Notes: generated by a model not told the origin, from the sequence alone. Positions 1-9,289 are shown, counted from the stretch's first letter. The stretch is DNA of 64,000 nucleotides from Nocardioides lianchengensis (GCF_900101465.1 NZ_FMZM01000007.1:133943-197942); one strand, 5' to 3'. Program-made: numbers and translations.

Positions 1-1
1 C

Positions 2-3000
2 CGGGTCACCGCGCTGACCGGCGGTCCCGGCAACGACGTCCTCGAGACCGGCGACGCCGACGACACCGGCGTCGACGGCGGCCCGGGCAACGACAGCATC
101 TCGCTGGGCCTCGGCGACGACCGCGCCACCGGTGGCACCGGCGACGACGTCATGGACGGCGGCGCCGGACGTGACGACCTCAGCGGCGGCTCCGGCAACG
201 ACCGGATCTCCGGTGGCGCCGGTGCGGACCGGCTCCTCGGCGAGAACGGCGAGGACAACCTGGTCGGCGGCCCCGGACGCGACGTCCGTGCCCTCCTGGT
301 GCGCCCCCGCGGCTCGGCAGCCGGCGTGGTGGCCGACCAGGTGCGGCTCGGCTTCGACAGCGGCGACATCATCGTCGGCGGCGCGGGTGCGGACTCGGTC
401 GACGGCGGCGACGGCTCGGACCTGGTCGTGGGTGGCGACGCCCCCTCGCTCAGCAACCCGGCCATCGGCTCGGTGTTCCGCACCGGCAGCCGTTCGGTGA
501 GCGTGCTGAGGCAGGGCGCCACCGACGACGACCCGAACGAGTTCACGACCGAGTCGGTGCCGGTGGACACGGCGACCGTGCCCACCGCCCAGGAGCTCGA
601 CACCCTCTGCACGTCCGGCACGCCCGAGACCGGCGCGGGCAGCGCCGACTACGTCACCGGCGGCCCCGAGGCCGACGTGGTCGTGGGCGGCAACGGGCCG
701 GACAGCCTCGACGGCGGTGCGGGACCCGACGAGATCTGCGGGCGCGCCGGCAACGACTCGATCTCCGGCGACGGTGCCGGCGGGTCGGACGGCTCCGACC
801 CCGCGGTCGACTCCGACGTCATCCGCGGCGGCACCGGCGACGACCGGGTCGACGCGGGCCTGGGCGACGACGTCGTCTTCGGTGACGACGTCGACCTCTA
901 CCGGGCCGGCAACGGCCGCTGGCTCGACGGGTCCCTGCGCGGGACCGGTCGTGGCCAGGGCGACGACTACCTCGCGGGCGGGCCGGGCACCGACGTGCTC
1001 GCCGGCGGCAACGGCGCCGACCTCGTGGTCGGCGGCGCCGGCGACGACGCGACGTACGGCGAGGGCCGCGACACCGCGGCCGTCGGCGGGGCCGCGCCCC
1101 CGGTCAGCGAGCGCCTGCTCGACTGCAACCCGGCGACGCGCGTCGTGGCCGGACGCATCGACCTGAACGGCGACCTGCTCGCCGGCCCGGCCGACGCGGT
1201 CAACGGCATCGCGGCCGACACCGGCCAGCTCGCGGGCATGGACGTCGTCGACGGCGTGCTCCGGGACCCGGCGACCGGGGCCACCCTCAACGGCCTGCTC
1301 AACGGCGACATCGTCGTCGTCGGCGGCCGGGTCGACCTGGACCGCGACGGCGTCGTCGGCTCGGACCGCGACGACACGGGCTCGATCCCGCTGCCCTCGA
1401 TGCTCGACACCGGCGCGAACGAGGATGGCGACTGCGTCCTGGCCGGCGACGGCGACGACGAGCTGCGCGGCGGCACCGGCTCCGACTACCTCGGTGCGGG
1501 CGACGGCGTCGACCTCGCCGACGGCGGGGACGGCAACGACCTGGTCCTCGGCGACGCGGGCACCGACGTCCTGCTCGGCGGACCCCACCACGACGTGCTC
1601 GTCGGCGGGATCGGCGACGACCACCTCGTCGGCGGCAACGGCGACGACCGGCTGCGCGGCAACGAGGGCGCCGACGACCTGGTCGGCGGGTCCGAGACCC
1701 CGGGCGCCCGCGACGGCCAGGACGTGCTCCTGGGCGGCCGCGACGAGGACGTCCTGGTCGCGGAGAACGGCATCCTCGTCTCCGAGGACATCGTCGCCGC
1801 CAGCGGCGCCACGTCCTGGGCGGACGCGGAGATCGTGCCCGACGCCGTGCGCGGCGACGACCCCAGCCTGGTGTTCGAGTCCAGCGCGCTGACCTGCGGT
1901 GACGCGCCGACGACCCGCTACCTCACCGTCGTCGCGGACGACGGCGTGGCGGGCACGCCGGTGGCCTCGCCCGGGACCCCGCTCGCCTACGACGAGCTGT
2001 ACGGCGGCTTCGGCTGCGACGTCGTGCTGGGCTCGCCCGGCGACGACCTCGTCCGCGGCGGCCCGGACAGCGACCTCGTCGAGGGCGGCCCCGGTGCGGA
2101 CCAGGGCTACGGCGACGACGGCGACGACGTCGTGGTCGGCGGCTCGACCTTCGACCCGACCGCGCAGCGGACGCCGTACACGGTGGAGCGCAGCGGGGCC
2201 AGCGTGCCCGACGCCGGCGACCGGCTGTTCGGCGACGGCGGCCCGGACGCGATCGACGGCGCCGACCTGGTCGCCGGCGACAACGCCCTCCCGATCCGGG
2301 TCCCGGCGCTCGCCGTGGCCGGGGTGCGGACGGCGTACACCCTGCGCCTCGACAACGTGGCGACCGTGGCCTCCGGGCCGGCGACCATCGGCGCGGGCGA
2401 CGTCATCAGCGGTGGTGGCAAGCGCGACCTGGTCTTCGGCCAGGCCGGTGCCGACACCATCGACGGTGACGCCGGCGACGACTACGTCGAGGGCAACGAC
2501 GGGGCCGACGACCTGCGCGGCGGCGCGGACGACGACGACCTCGTCGGCGGCTCCTCGACCGCGGACGGCCTGCCCCTCGGGGTCACCGGCCTGCGGCTGG
2601 CGCGTGCCGCCGAGGCCGTCCCGGCCTCGGCCCCGCGCCTGCTCGACGGCAGCGACCGGATCTCCGGCGGTGCGGACGACGACGTGGTCATCGGCGACAA
2701 CGGACTGCTCACGCGGCCGTCCGACGTCCGGTCGACCCGTGCCGACGGCACCACCCTGCGCACCATCCGGCTCGACGACGTCGTGACGGCCGCCCGGCCC
2801 ACGGCCGTGCCGGCCTCGGTGGGTGCGGCGGACACCCTGTCCGGCGACGCCGGACGCGACCTGATGTTCGGTCAGGCCGGCAACGACGCGATGTCCGGCG
2901 GCGCGGGCGACGACTACCTGGAGGGCAACGTCGGCGACGACAGCCTCGGCGGCGGCGACGGCGAGGACGACCTCGTCGGCGGCGGCTCCAGCCAGGGCGT

Positions 3001-4129
3001 GGTCATCTCGGTCGCCCAGGGCGTGGTCGTCGACCGCCTGCTCACCGCGCCGACCAAGGCCACCGACCCGTCGGCCGCCGGCCTCGTGGACGGCAACGAC
3101 CGGCTCGACGGCGGCAACGCCCGGGACGTCCTCCTGGGCGACAGCGGTCGGATCACCCGCCACGGCCCGAACCGGACGCTGCTCGGCGGCGCCTCCGGAC
3201 CGCAGGTCGTGCGTCAGGTCGCGATGGCCGACGAGCGTCCGGGTGCCTGGGCAGGCAGCGACCAGCTGTTCGGCGGCGCCGGCGACGACGACCTCTACGG
3301 CCAGCTCGACTCGACCCTGTCCACGCGGAACCAGCTCTCCTACGGTGGCGAGCGCGTCCGGGGCGACATCCTGGACGGCGGCGCGGGCGACGACGCGCTC
3401 GTCGGCGACCAGGGCGTCAGCGTCCCGACGCCCGCGGCGGCCCTCGGCGAGATCGACCGCACCGTCACGGACAGCTCCCGGTTCCTCCGCGAGCTGCTCC
3501 GCCCGCGCGGCACGCTGGTCCGGGTCGTGACCCTGACCCAGTCGACGACGGGCGGCGACGACCTGCTGCTCGGCGGGACGGGGGCGGACTCGGTGCACGC
3601 CGGGGCCGGCCGCGACCTGGTCAACGCCGGCGACGGCGACGACGTGGTCTTCGGCGGCGACGGCAGCGACGCCCTCTGGGGCGGCGTCGGCCACGACCGG
3701 ATCTTCGGTGGCGCGGGCGACGACGCCCTCGACCTGAAGCGGCGGGGGACCGACACCAAGCTGTGGCGGCTCGTGGCCCCGACCGTGGACACCGACGGCG
3801 TTCGCAAGACGCTCAACGGCCGCGACGTGCTCTACGGCGGCGCCGGCGCGGACGCGATGCAGGCCGACCAGGGCGACTCGGGCACCACCCGGGTCATCCA
3901 GGGCGACCGGCTCATCGACTGGCAGGCCAAGACCAACTACCAGAAGGTCTGCGTCCAGGGCAGCGGGGCGGGCAAGGCCCGCGCCACCGTCACCACCTCG
4001 ATGGTGGCGACGCTCCGTCTGCTCGCCGCCGCCAACGGCTCGGTCGGACCGGCCGAGCTGGCGATCCCGGGCGACGAACGTCGTCGTACCTATCCCGGGG
4101 CTCGGAACCTCGTCTGCGAGGTCCGATGA
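2..4129 (+). CDS. RTX-like Gly/Asp-rich repeat protein, 5' end outside window
   Basis: The frame is open from base 2, so the true start lies to the left; 1375 residues are visible. Almost the whole length is calcium-binding nonapeptide-like repeats of the form GGxGxDxLx (for example GGAGDD, GGDGSD, GGNGDD), interrupted by 40-90 residue non-repeat inserts. In RTX proteins such repeats bind Ca2+ and fold into beta-rolls outside the cell. Inserts and repeats recur as a larger unit of about 143 residues between roughly 2390 and 3300 (GGGKRDLVFGQAGAD, then GDAGRDLMFGQAGND, then GGAGDDDLYGQ). The C-terminal 90 residues lack repeats, contain two Cys and show no LPxTG or membrane anchor. No type I secretion genes are in view. 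The role is probably surface or secreted adhesin-like; no enzyme domain is seen. Confidence 0.8.
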   Translation, partial: RVTALTGGPGNDVLETGDADDTGVDGGPGNDSISLGLGDDRATGGTGDDVMDGGAGRDDLSGGSGNDRISGGAGADRLLGENGEDNLVGGPGRDVRALLVRPRGSAAGVVADQVRLGFDSGDIIVGGAGADSVDGGDGSDLVVGGDAPSLSNPAIGSVFRTGSRSVSVLRQGATDDDPNEFTTESVPVDTATVPTAQELDTLCTSGTPETGAGSADYVTGGPEADVVVGGNGPDSLDGGAGPDEICGRAGNDSISGDGAGGSDGSDPAVDSDVIRGGTGDDRVDAGLGDDVVFGDDVDLYRAGNGRWLDGSLRGTGRGQGDDYLAGGPGTDVLAGGNGADLVVGGAGDDATYGEGRDTAAVGGAAPPVSERLLDCNPATRVVAGRIDLNGDLLAGPADAVNGIAADTGQLAGMDVVDGVLRDPATGATLNGLLNGDIVVVGGRVDLDRDGVVGSDRDDTGSIPLPSMLDTGANEDGDCVLAGDGDDELRGGTGSDYLGAGDGVDLADGGDGNDLVLGDAGTDVLLGGPHHDVLVGGIGDDHLVGGNGDDRLRGNEGADDLVGGSETPGARDGQDVLLGGRDEDVLVAENGILVSEDIVAASGATSWADAEIVPDAVRGDDPSLVFESSALTCGDAPTTRYLTVVADDGVAGTPVASPGTPLAYDELYGGFGCDVVLGSPGDDLVRGGPDSDLVEGGPGADQGYGDDGDDVVVGGSTFDPTAQRTPYTVERSGASVPDAGDRLFGDGGPDAIDGADLVAGDNALPIRVPALAVAGVRTAYTLRLDNVATVASGPATIGAGDVISGGGKRDLVFGQAGADTIDGDAGDDYVEGNDGADDLRGGADDDDLVGGSSTADGLPLGVTGLRLARAAEAVPASAPRLLDGSDRISGGADDDVVIGDNGLLTRPSDVRSTRADGTTLRTIRLDDVVTAARPTAVPASVGAADTLSGDAGRDLMFGQAGNDAMSGGAGDDYLEGNVGDDSLGGGDGEDDLVGGGSSQGVVISVAQGVVVDRLLTAPTKATDPSAAGLVDGNDRLDGGNARDVLLGDSGRITRHGPNRTLLGGASGPQVVRQVAMADERPGAWAGSDQLFGGAGDDDLYGQLDSTLSTRNQLSYGGERVRGDILDGGAGDDALVGDQGVSVPTPAAALGEIDRTVTDSSRFLRELLRPRGTLVRVVTLTQSTTGGDDLLLGGTGADSVHAGAGRDLVNAGDGDDVVFGGDGSDALWGGVGHDRIFGGAGDDALDLKRRGTDTKLWRLVAPTVDTDGVRKTLNGRDVLYGGAGADAMQADQGDSGTTRVIQGDRLIDWQAKTNYQKVCVQGSGAGKARATVTTSMVATLRLLAAANGSVGPAELAIPGDERRRTYPGARNLVCEVR

Positions 4130-4193
4130 CCCCCGTCCCACCCGTCCTGACCCACCCGACACCGATCCACCACTGCACCCCGGAGAGAACCTC

Positions 4194-6428
4194 ATGAAGC
4201 TCAGCCGAACCCTGCGCGGCACGTCCCTCGCCGTCGCCGCCGTTCTGGCGGCCTCGACCGCGTCCGCCCTCTGCTCGCCCGCCTCGGCGGCGAGCGTCCG
4301 ATCCCTCGTCGCGGCCTCGGCCGACGGCCTGGTCTTCGACCTCGACGAGTACGACGCCGGGGACGTCACCGTCCAGCTCCGCGACTCCGTCGCGGGTCCG
4401 GTCGACGCCGACGACACCCAGGACCTCCGCTACCGGTGGAAGGTGACCCCGTTCGACAAGACCGTGCCGGCGATCACCCTGCCGGCCACCGGCTTCGACA
4501 CCGTCACGGACGACGTCACCGGCGCCTTCACCGTCCCGCTGCCGGCCGGTCAGCCGTCCGGCACCTACGTCCTCACGGCGGGCCTCGGCGCCACCGGGAC
4601 GGGCACGGGCGCGATCGCCGAGAAGGTGCTGCTGACGGTCAAGGCCGGTCAGGCCGCGCTCACCCTGGGCGCCGGCGAGTCGCTGCGGGCTCCGGCCGGC
4701 GACGACGTCACGGTCACCGGCGCGCTGGCGCTCGAGGACGGCACCGGCCTGGTCGGCCGGGTCGTCGACCTGGAGCTCACTCGCGGCGCCGCGGGCACCG
4801 ACCCCCGCGCCGACGCCGGCTTCGTGCCGGCCGTGGCGGGTGCGCCCCTCGAGACGACCCGCCAGCTGACGACCGCCGCCGCCGGGGCGATCTCCGTCGT
4901 CGTGAGCGACCCGGAGGAGGCCGGCCAGGGCACCGAGCTCGGCGGCGTCCTCGCCGCGACCACCGTCGAGGACGTCGACCTCGACGACCCCGCCGCGGAC
5001 ACGACCCTCGCCCTCGACCTGGTGAGCCTGGTCCCGCCGGTGGACAGCACGGTCACGATGGGCGACCCCGGTGACGGCAAGCCGGGCGAGGTCCTGGGCA
5101 GCACCGTGACCGTGCTCGCCCCCGACGACAGCTTCGACGTCGACCCCGACGTCGAGGGCGTCCAGGGTGACGCCGACGCCGACCCCGACCCCGTCGAGGG
5201 CCAGGTCCTCGCGCTCGGTGTCGACCACGGCTTCTTCACCGACGGCGAGGTGACGCTCCCGACCGAGGTGGGCGCCCCCGCCGGCACCTGGACCGACCTG
5301 GGCAAGAAGGTCGAGCTGGTGACCGCGGCCGACGGCACCTCGTCGTACGACGTGGCGATCGCGCGGGACAAGGCGTTCGACAAGGACGGGAAGCTCGCCG
5401 CCACCGTCTCGGCCGCGGCCGACAAGACCGGCGCGACCGCGACCGCCGACTGGGACACCGCCGCGCCCCTGAACGGCCGCGTCGCCCTGGTCCTCTCGCC
5501 GAAGGGCGAGCAGGACGGGCCGGTGGCCCCGGCCCAGGCCGGCACCCGGACCTACTACGAGGTCTACGCCCAGGACCAGTTCGGCAACCCGGTCGGCGGC
5601 GAGCCGATCGACCTGTCCTACGCCGGGAACCTCGACGACTGGGACTACAGCGACGACTTCATGGTCTCGGACTTCGACCAGGCCGGTGACATCTGGGTCG
5701 TCTCCTTCGAGAACGCCGACATCGAGCTGACCGGCACCTGGAACGACGCGCCGACCCTCACCTACACCGACACGCTCGGCGGCACCGCCGCGGACACCGC
5801 TGCGGCGGTCGGCACGGCCACCGCGCGGTTCTACGAGCTCGACTTCGGCCGGAGCCGCTTCGCGCTGCAGTCGTCGGCCACCGGCATGGTCCCGATCGGC
5901 ACGGCCGTCCGGCAGACCGTCCGGGTCACCGACCAGCGCGGCAACCCGGTCCCCGGCTACCAGGTCCAGTTCTTCCGGCTCGGCCCGGACGGCGGGACCA
6001 GCGAGCCCCGCGCCGTCGTCTCCACCAACGCCCGCGGCGAGGCGGCGTACACCTTCGTCGGCTCGGCCGCCGGCCGCGCCCAGGTGACCGCGACGGTCTC
6101 CGACGGCTTCCGCAGCCGGACCCTCACGGGCGGCGCGTCCTTCGGCCACCGCGTCAGCGCCACCCTCCGCGGCAGCAAGGCCGCCTCCCGCAAGGACCAG
6201 GTCACGGTCACCGCGCCGCGCACCGCGGCGAAGGCCCGGGTCGTGCTCTACCGGGTCCAGGGCAGCAAGCGGATCGCGGTGGCTCGCGGCGTGCTGAGCG
6301 GGAAGGGGACGGTCGACCTGGCCGTCCGCGACCGCAACGGCAAGCGCAAGAAGACCACGTACGTCGCGGTCGTCGCGGCTACCGGCACGACCTTCGCGGC
6401 GCAGACGAACACGGTCCGCGTGAAGTGA
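4194..6428 (+). CDS. Secreted multi-domain Ig-like protein
   Basis: 744 residues. A Sec signal peptide is clear: MKLSRTLRG, then an Ala-rich hydrophobic stretch ending near SPASAAS (about residue 34). The start is supported by GGAGAG 7 bases upstream. The mature part is acidic and beta-rich. Around residues 560-650 it has an invasin/Big_1-like module (VRVTDQRGNPVPGYQVQFF, then NARGEAAYTFVG and AQVTATVSDG), typical of extracellular Ig-like adhesive repeats. A basic C-terminal domain rich in Arg/Lys follows (RGSKAASRKDQV, NGKRKKTTY). It lies 64 bases after the RTX-like gene on the same strand, so both may form one exported surface unit. A strong hairpin follows it. No catalytic motif is seen; the function is unknown beyond a structural or adhesive guess. 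Confidence 0.75.
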   Translation: MKLSRTLRGTSLAVAAVLAASTASALCSPASAASVRSLVAASADGLVFDLDEYDAGDVTVQLRDSVAGPVDADDTQDLRYRWKVTPFDKTVPAITLPATGFDTVTDDVTGAFTVPLPAGQPSGTYVLTAGLGATGTGTGAIAEKVLLTVKAGQAALTLGAGESLRAPAGDDVTVTGALALEDGTGLVGRVVDLELTRGAAGTDPRADAGFVPAVAGAPLETTRQLTTAAAGAISVVVSDPEEAGQGTELGGVLAATTVEDVDLDDPAADTTLALDLVSLVPPVDSTVTMGDPGDGKPGEVLGSTVTVLAPDDSFDVDPDVEGVQGDADADPDPVEGQVLALGVDHGFFTDGEVTLPTEVGAPAGTWTDLGKKVELVTAADGTSSYDVAIARDKAFDKDGKLAATVSAAADKTGATATADWDTAAPLNGRVALVLSPKGEQDGPVAPAQAGTRTYYEVYAQDQFGNPVGGEPIDLSYAGNLDDWDYSDDFMVSDFDQAGDIWVVSFENADIELTGTWNDAPTLTYTDTLGGTAADTAAAVGTATARFYELDFGRSRFALQSSATGMVPIGTAVRQTVRVTDQRGNPVPGYQVQFFRLGPDGGTSEPRAVVSTNARGEAAYTFVGSAAGRAQVTATVSDGFRSRTLTGGASFGHRVSATLRGSKAASRKDQVTVTAPRTAAKARVVLYRVQGSKRIAVARGVLSGKGTVDLAVRDRNGKRKKTTYVAVVAATGTTFAAQTNTVRVK

Positions 6429-6475
6429 TTCCGGCGGATGGGTGAGGCGTCTCTGCGCCGATCCCTCTCCCACTC

Positions 6476-6508
6476 AGCGCCCCCGGTCCCTCGAGGACCG
6501 GGGGCGCT
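6476..6508. terminator. Hairpin terminator after the Ig-like gene
   Basis: Perfect 14-base arms AGCGCCCCCGGTCC and GGACCGGGGGCGCT with loop CTCGA. It lies between the rightward gene ending at 6428 and the leftward TetR remnant ending at 6533, so it can serve both. There is no T-run, as is common in high-GC actinobacteria. Confidence 0.75.
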
Positions 6509-6532
6509 GTGGCGTCTCTCGGACGGGTGGGC

Positions 6533-6940
6533 TCAGTTCCCGAGCAGGTCGTCGAGCCCGGCGGCGAAGGTCCGCTGCGCGGTGGTGACGTCGCCCAGCA
6601 TGCCGGCGATCATCGCGCCGTCGCGGAGCATGACGTAGCGGCGGGCGGCGTCGTCCGGCCGGGCGTGACCGGCCTGCACGAACCCGTCCCGGATCACGTC
6701 CTGGTACCAGGTGCGGTGGTCGAGCACGGCCCGGGCGACCGGGCTCTCGGGGTCGCTGGTCTCCGCGGCCGCCCGGATGAACGCGCAGCCGTGGAAGCCG
6801 GGCCGGCACAGGTCGGCACCGATGTCGGCGCCGATGGCCCGGAGCAGCTCGGCGCCCTTCAGACGGGCGGTCAGCTCGGCGACGGTCGCCTCGATGTGGG
6901 CGTGGACCGCCTCCAGGCGGTCGCCACCGCCTGACGATCG
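6533..6940 (-). pseudogene. TetR-family regulator remnant lacking the DNA-binding domain
   Basis: The leftward frame is open from 6940 down to the stop at 6533, about 135 codons. Its translation matches the C-terminal ligand-binding half of TetR regulators (PGFHGCAFIRAAAE, then RAVLDHRTWYQDVIRDGF, then AARRYVMLRDGAM). The N-terminal helix-turn-helix half, about 55-65 residues, is absent. The frame is closed by an in-frame TAG at 6941-6943, and immediately upstream (6949) the neighbouring gene ends. A GTG at 6727 could start a 64-residue piece, but that would be an even smaller fragment. This is most simply a deletion remnant. Calling it a pseudogene rests on the missing domain; a short ligand-binding protein cannot be fully excluded. 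Confidence 0.7.
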
Positions 6941-6948
6941 CTAGGACA

Positions 6949-7191
6949 CTAGATCTGCCCGGCGCGGTAGGCCTTCAGCACCTCGGCGACCCGCTCCTCG
7001 TCCCGTTCGGAGAGCGGGATCAGCAGCTCGGTGACCACATCGGTGAGCTCGGCGATCCGGCGGTTGAGCTGCCGGTTCTCCTGGGCCTCCTCCTCGAGGG
7101 CGGCGAGCCGGGCGCGGATGCTGGAGGAGCGGGGGTTCCGCCGCTCCCAGCGGTCGCGGACGATGCGGAACCGGGACTGCAGGACGCTCAT
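6949..7191 (-). CDS. Small coiled-coil protein, DUF6752-like
   Basis: 80 residues, starting MSVLQSRFRIVRDRW. The middle is a charged heptad-like helix (RARLAALEEEAQENRQLNRR, then IAELTDVVTELL) that should form a coiled coil. There is no membrane segment or catalytic motif. The size and Arg-rich head followed by Leu/Glu helix resemble the small actinobacterial DUF6752 proteins found among surface-polysaccharide genes; this family call is from memory and tentative. The ATG overlaps the TGA of the upstream LicD-methyltransferase gene (ATGA), so the two are translated together. It may organise or tether the neighbouring enzymes, but that is inference. Confidence 0.6.
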   Translation of the reverse strand: MSVLQSRFRIVRDRWERRNPRSSSIRARLAALEEEAQENRQLNRRIAELTDVVTELLIPLSERDEERVAEVLKAYRAGQI

Positions 7192-8747
7192 GCGACGCTC
7201 CTCTGCTGGGACGGGGTCGGGCGGCGGCGGGGCCAGGTCAGGCGGAGCCGGGCGACGGCCGGGTCGGGCTGTCCGACCAGGTCGCTGCTGGGCCCGATCT
7301 CCTGGTGCTCCACGACACCGCCCGCGGCCTCGATCTCGGCCACGAGGGCGTCGAAGTCGACGCGCTCGCCGGGGCCGACGGTATCGGGCAGCTCGGGTCC
7401 GGAGATCGAGACCTCCAGGAAGCTGGACCGGCCGGACATCCGGCACAGCCGCCACAGGTTGGCCCGCTCGGCGGCGTCGAGGGTCTCGACGAGGTGGCGG
7501 GCGTACACGTGGTGGGGCGACCGGGCGAGCTCGGCGCCGAGCAGCATGACGGCCCGGAGGTCGCCCATCGCCACCACGTCGAAGGGCACCTCCAGCTCGA
7601 GACGGCGGGCGCGGGAGAGGAGGACGCCCCGGGCGGAGCGGGCGAAGTCGACGGCTCTCACCGGGCGCCCGGTGCGGGCGTACCAGAGCGCGTCGCGGCC
7701 GGTGCCGCAGCCGACGTCGACGATCGCCTCGCCGGCGGGCAGCTGACGGTGCACCCAGAAGGCGAACTCGGAGCGCCGGATCGGGGTGGGGGTGGCGCGG
7801 TGCTGCTCGGTCCAGGCGCTGACCTGGGTGCGGAACCCGCGCAGCCACCCGTCGAGACGGCGGATGCCGGCGGGCGGGTCGGCGTACTTGAAGGAGGGAT
7901 CGGGGACCCGCCAGGTCGGGCCGTAGACGAAGGCCAGCATCGCCTCGGGGTCGGCCGGTGCCGGGAAGTCCACGCCGTGCAGCGTGATGGTCGACGGCGG
8001 CAGGATCGCCGAGGTCGGCAGCGAGCCGCTGCGGTTGCCGAGTTGGTAGAAGGTGTCACCCACCCGGAAGGCCACGAAGATGTCGATGTGGCAGTCGCGT
8101 CCGTCGGAGAGCGGGAGCATCAGCTTCACGTCGCCGCCGGACATCCGGATGGCCTTCCAGCCGCGCGAGCGCATCACCCGCTCGACGTGGAACGACTCGA
8201 GGATCACGTCGGCGGGCGAGCCGTGCCGCGACAGGTAGCAGACGTCGGTGTCGGAGTCGTGCGCGATCATCGCGCCGTCGCGGATGGCGCCGAGCAGGGC
8301 GCCGTAGTTGAGGTAGGCCTCGACGCCGGCGTGCTCGCGCAGGTCGTCGAGCGCCCGCTTGGTGCCGACGAGGATCTCGTCGCGGATCTGCTCGTCGGTC
8401 TCCTCGAAGGCTCGGCACAGGTGGCCGACCTTGTCGATGGCCAGCGGCTGGCCGTTGCGGTCCTCGACGCGCACCCGGGCGTCCTCGTCGACCGGCGTGC
8501 CCAGCACGACCTCGTCCTCGAAGAGGGGGGTGTCGGTGTCGCCGACCGCGCCGACCCGGACGGTGCTGCGACCGTTCAGGAAGGACCGGAGGGCTCCGGG
8601 CCACTCCACCAGGACGCCGGCGCCCTGCGTGCGGCCGTCGCGCAGCGGGGTGAACGACCAGACGTAGCGCCCGTCGAGGGTGAGGACGAGCGGGTGGGTG
8701 GGCGGGGGGTTGAGCCAGATGCCGTCGTCGGTGACCGTGACGGTCAT
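7188..8747 (-). CDS. LicD-like nucleotidyl/phosphocholine transferase fused to a SAM methyltransferase
   Basis: 519 residues in two halves. After a roughly 110-residue beta-rich N-terminal region comes a LicD-type domain (about 140-310). It has LNYGALLGAIRDGAMIAHDS followed by DTDVCYL, the family signature with its acidic metal-binding pair, and DCHIDIFVAF. LicD proteins transfer phosphocholine or phospho-polyols from CDP carriers to surface glycans. The second half (about 355-500) carries a class I SAM-binding motif (VDVGCGTGRDALWYA) and VRAVDFARSA. Its ATG overlaps the stop of the upstream cytidylyltransferase gene (ATGA), and its own stop overlaps the next start. The operon suggests making a CDP-activated group, attaching it to a surface polymer and methylating it. 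The substrate is unknown. Confidence 0.75.
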   Translation of the reverse strand: MTVTVTDDGIWLNPPPTHPLVLTLDGRYVWSFTPLRDGRTQGAGVLVEWPGALRSFLNGRSTVRVGAVGDTDTPLFEDEVVLGTPVDEDARVRVEDRNGQPLAIDKVGHLCRAFEETDEQIRDEILVGTKRALDDLREHAGVEAYLNYGALLGAIRDGAMIAHDSDTDVCYLSRHGSPADVILESFHVERVMRSRGWKAIRMSGGDVKLMLPLSDGRDCHIDIFVAFRVGDTFYQLGNRSGSLPTSAILPPSTITLHGVDFPAPADPEAMLAFVYGPTWRVPDPSFKYADPPAGIRRLDGWLRGFRTQVSAWTEQHRATPTPIRRSEFAFWVHRQLPAGEAIVDVGCGTGRDALWYARTGRPVRAVDFARSARGVLLSRARRLELEVPFDVVAMGDLRAVMLLGAELARSPHHVYARHLVETLDAAERANLWRLCRMSGRSSFLEVSISGPELPDTVGPGERVDFDALVAEIEAAGGVVEHQEIGPSSDLVGQPDPAVARLRLTWPRRRPTPSQQRSVA

Positions 8748-9169
8748 CCGGTGAGGGCCCGTCCGATCGCCGACCGCAGGGCCGTGCTGGAGGTCTGCAG
8801 CGTGTAAGGGAACCACACGACCTCGACCCCGACGCCCTCCATGCGGGTCACCAGGGCGTCGCCCTTCGGCGTGCCCCGCCAGTCGTCGCCCTTGAAGAGC
8901 AGGTGGAACCCGACCTCCTCCCAGGCGTCCTTCTTGTCGGTGGTGGTCTCGGCGTAGACGGCGTCGACGATGCCGATGGCCTCGACGATCTCCAGCCGCT
9001 CGGACAGCGGGACGAACGGGCGCAGGCCCTTGGCGGCCTCGCACACCTCGTCGGACACCACGCCGGCGACGAGCACGTCGCACATCTCGCGAGCCTGGCG
9101 CAGTGCGTTCAGGTGACCCACGTGGAAGAGGTCGTAGACGCCCGGCACGTAGCCGATGACGGGTCCCAT
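8744..9169 (-). CDS. Glycerol-3-phosphate/choline-phosphate-type cytidylyltransferase
   Basis: 141 residues from the ATG at 9169. This start was chosen because MGPVIGYVPGVYDLFHVGHL begins exactly where the family begins and AGGGGG lies about 8 bases upstream. A longer frame to 9241 would translate AT-rich promoter-like DNA. The HxGH nucleotide-binding motif (FHVGH) is intact. The second signature is a looser RTxGVST equivalent (TLQTSSTALRSAI). The family (TagD, choline-phosphate cytidylyltransferases) makes CDP-glycerol or CDP-choline/ethanolamine from CTP. It is first in a three-gene operon with the LicD-like fusion, which would use its CDP product. Confidence 0.8.
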   Translation of the reverse strand: MGPVIGYVPGVYDLFHVGHLNALRQAREMCDVLVAGVVSDEVCEAAKGLRPFVPLSERLEIVEAIGIVDAVYAETTTDKKDAWEEVGFHLLFKGDDWRGTPKGDALVTRMEGVGVEVVWFPYTLQTSSTALRSAIGRALTG

Positions 9170-9289
9170 GGTGCTGCCCCCTGCTTGGTTCACGTACCGC
9201 TCAATTCTCACAAAGTCACTCGACTTTATCCGAATGTTCACCCCATTGTCCCATCGACGCGTGCGCCCCCGGGGTCCAACTCACCGAAT
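9170..9289 (-). promoter_or_regulatory. AT-rich leader and probable promoter of the cytidylyltransferase operon
   Basis: This 120-base gap is clearly more AT-rich around 9205-9245 (CTCACAAAGTCACTCG, then ACTTTATCCGAATG) than any flanking coding DNA. It lies just upstream of the leftward operon and is the only candidate promoter for it. No exact -10/-35 pair is claimed. Confidence 0.45.

Noticed and set aside
3990-6473. 827-residue open frame on the minus strand over the Ig-like gene
   Set aside because: It is a GC-rich shadow frame of the clear secreted protein on the plus strand; its translation is low-complexity Gly/Arg/Asp/Val with no family features.
9170-9241. N-terminal extension of the cytidylyltransferase to a GTG at 9241
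   Set aside because: The extension is AT-rich promoter-like DNA, and the family fold starts at the ATG at 9169 with a good ribosome-binding site.
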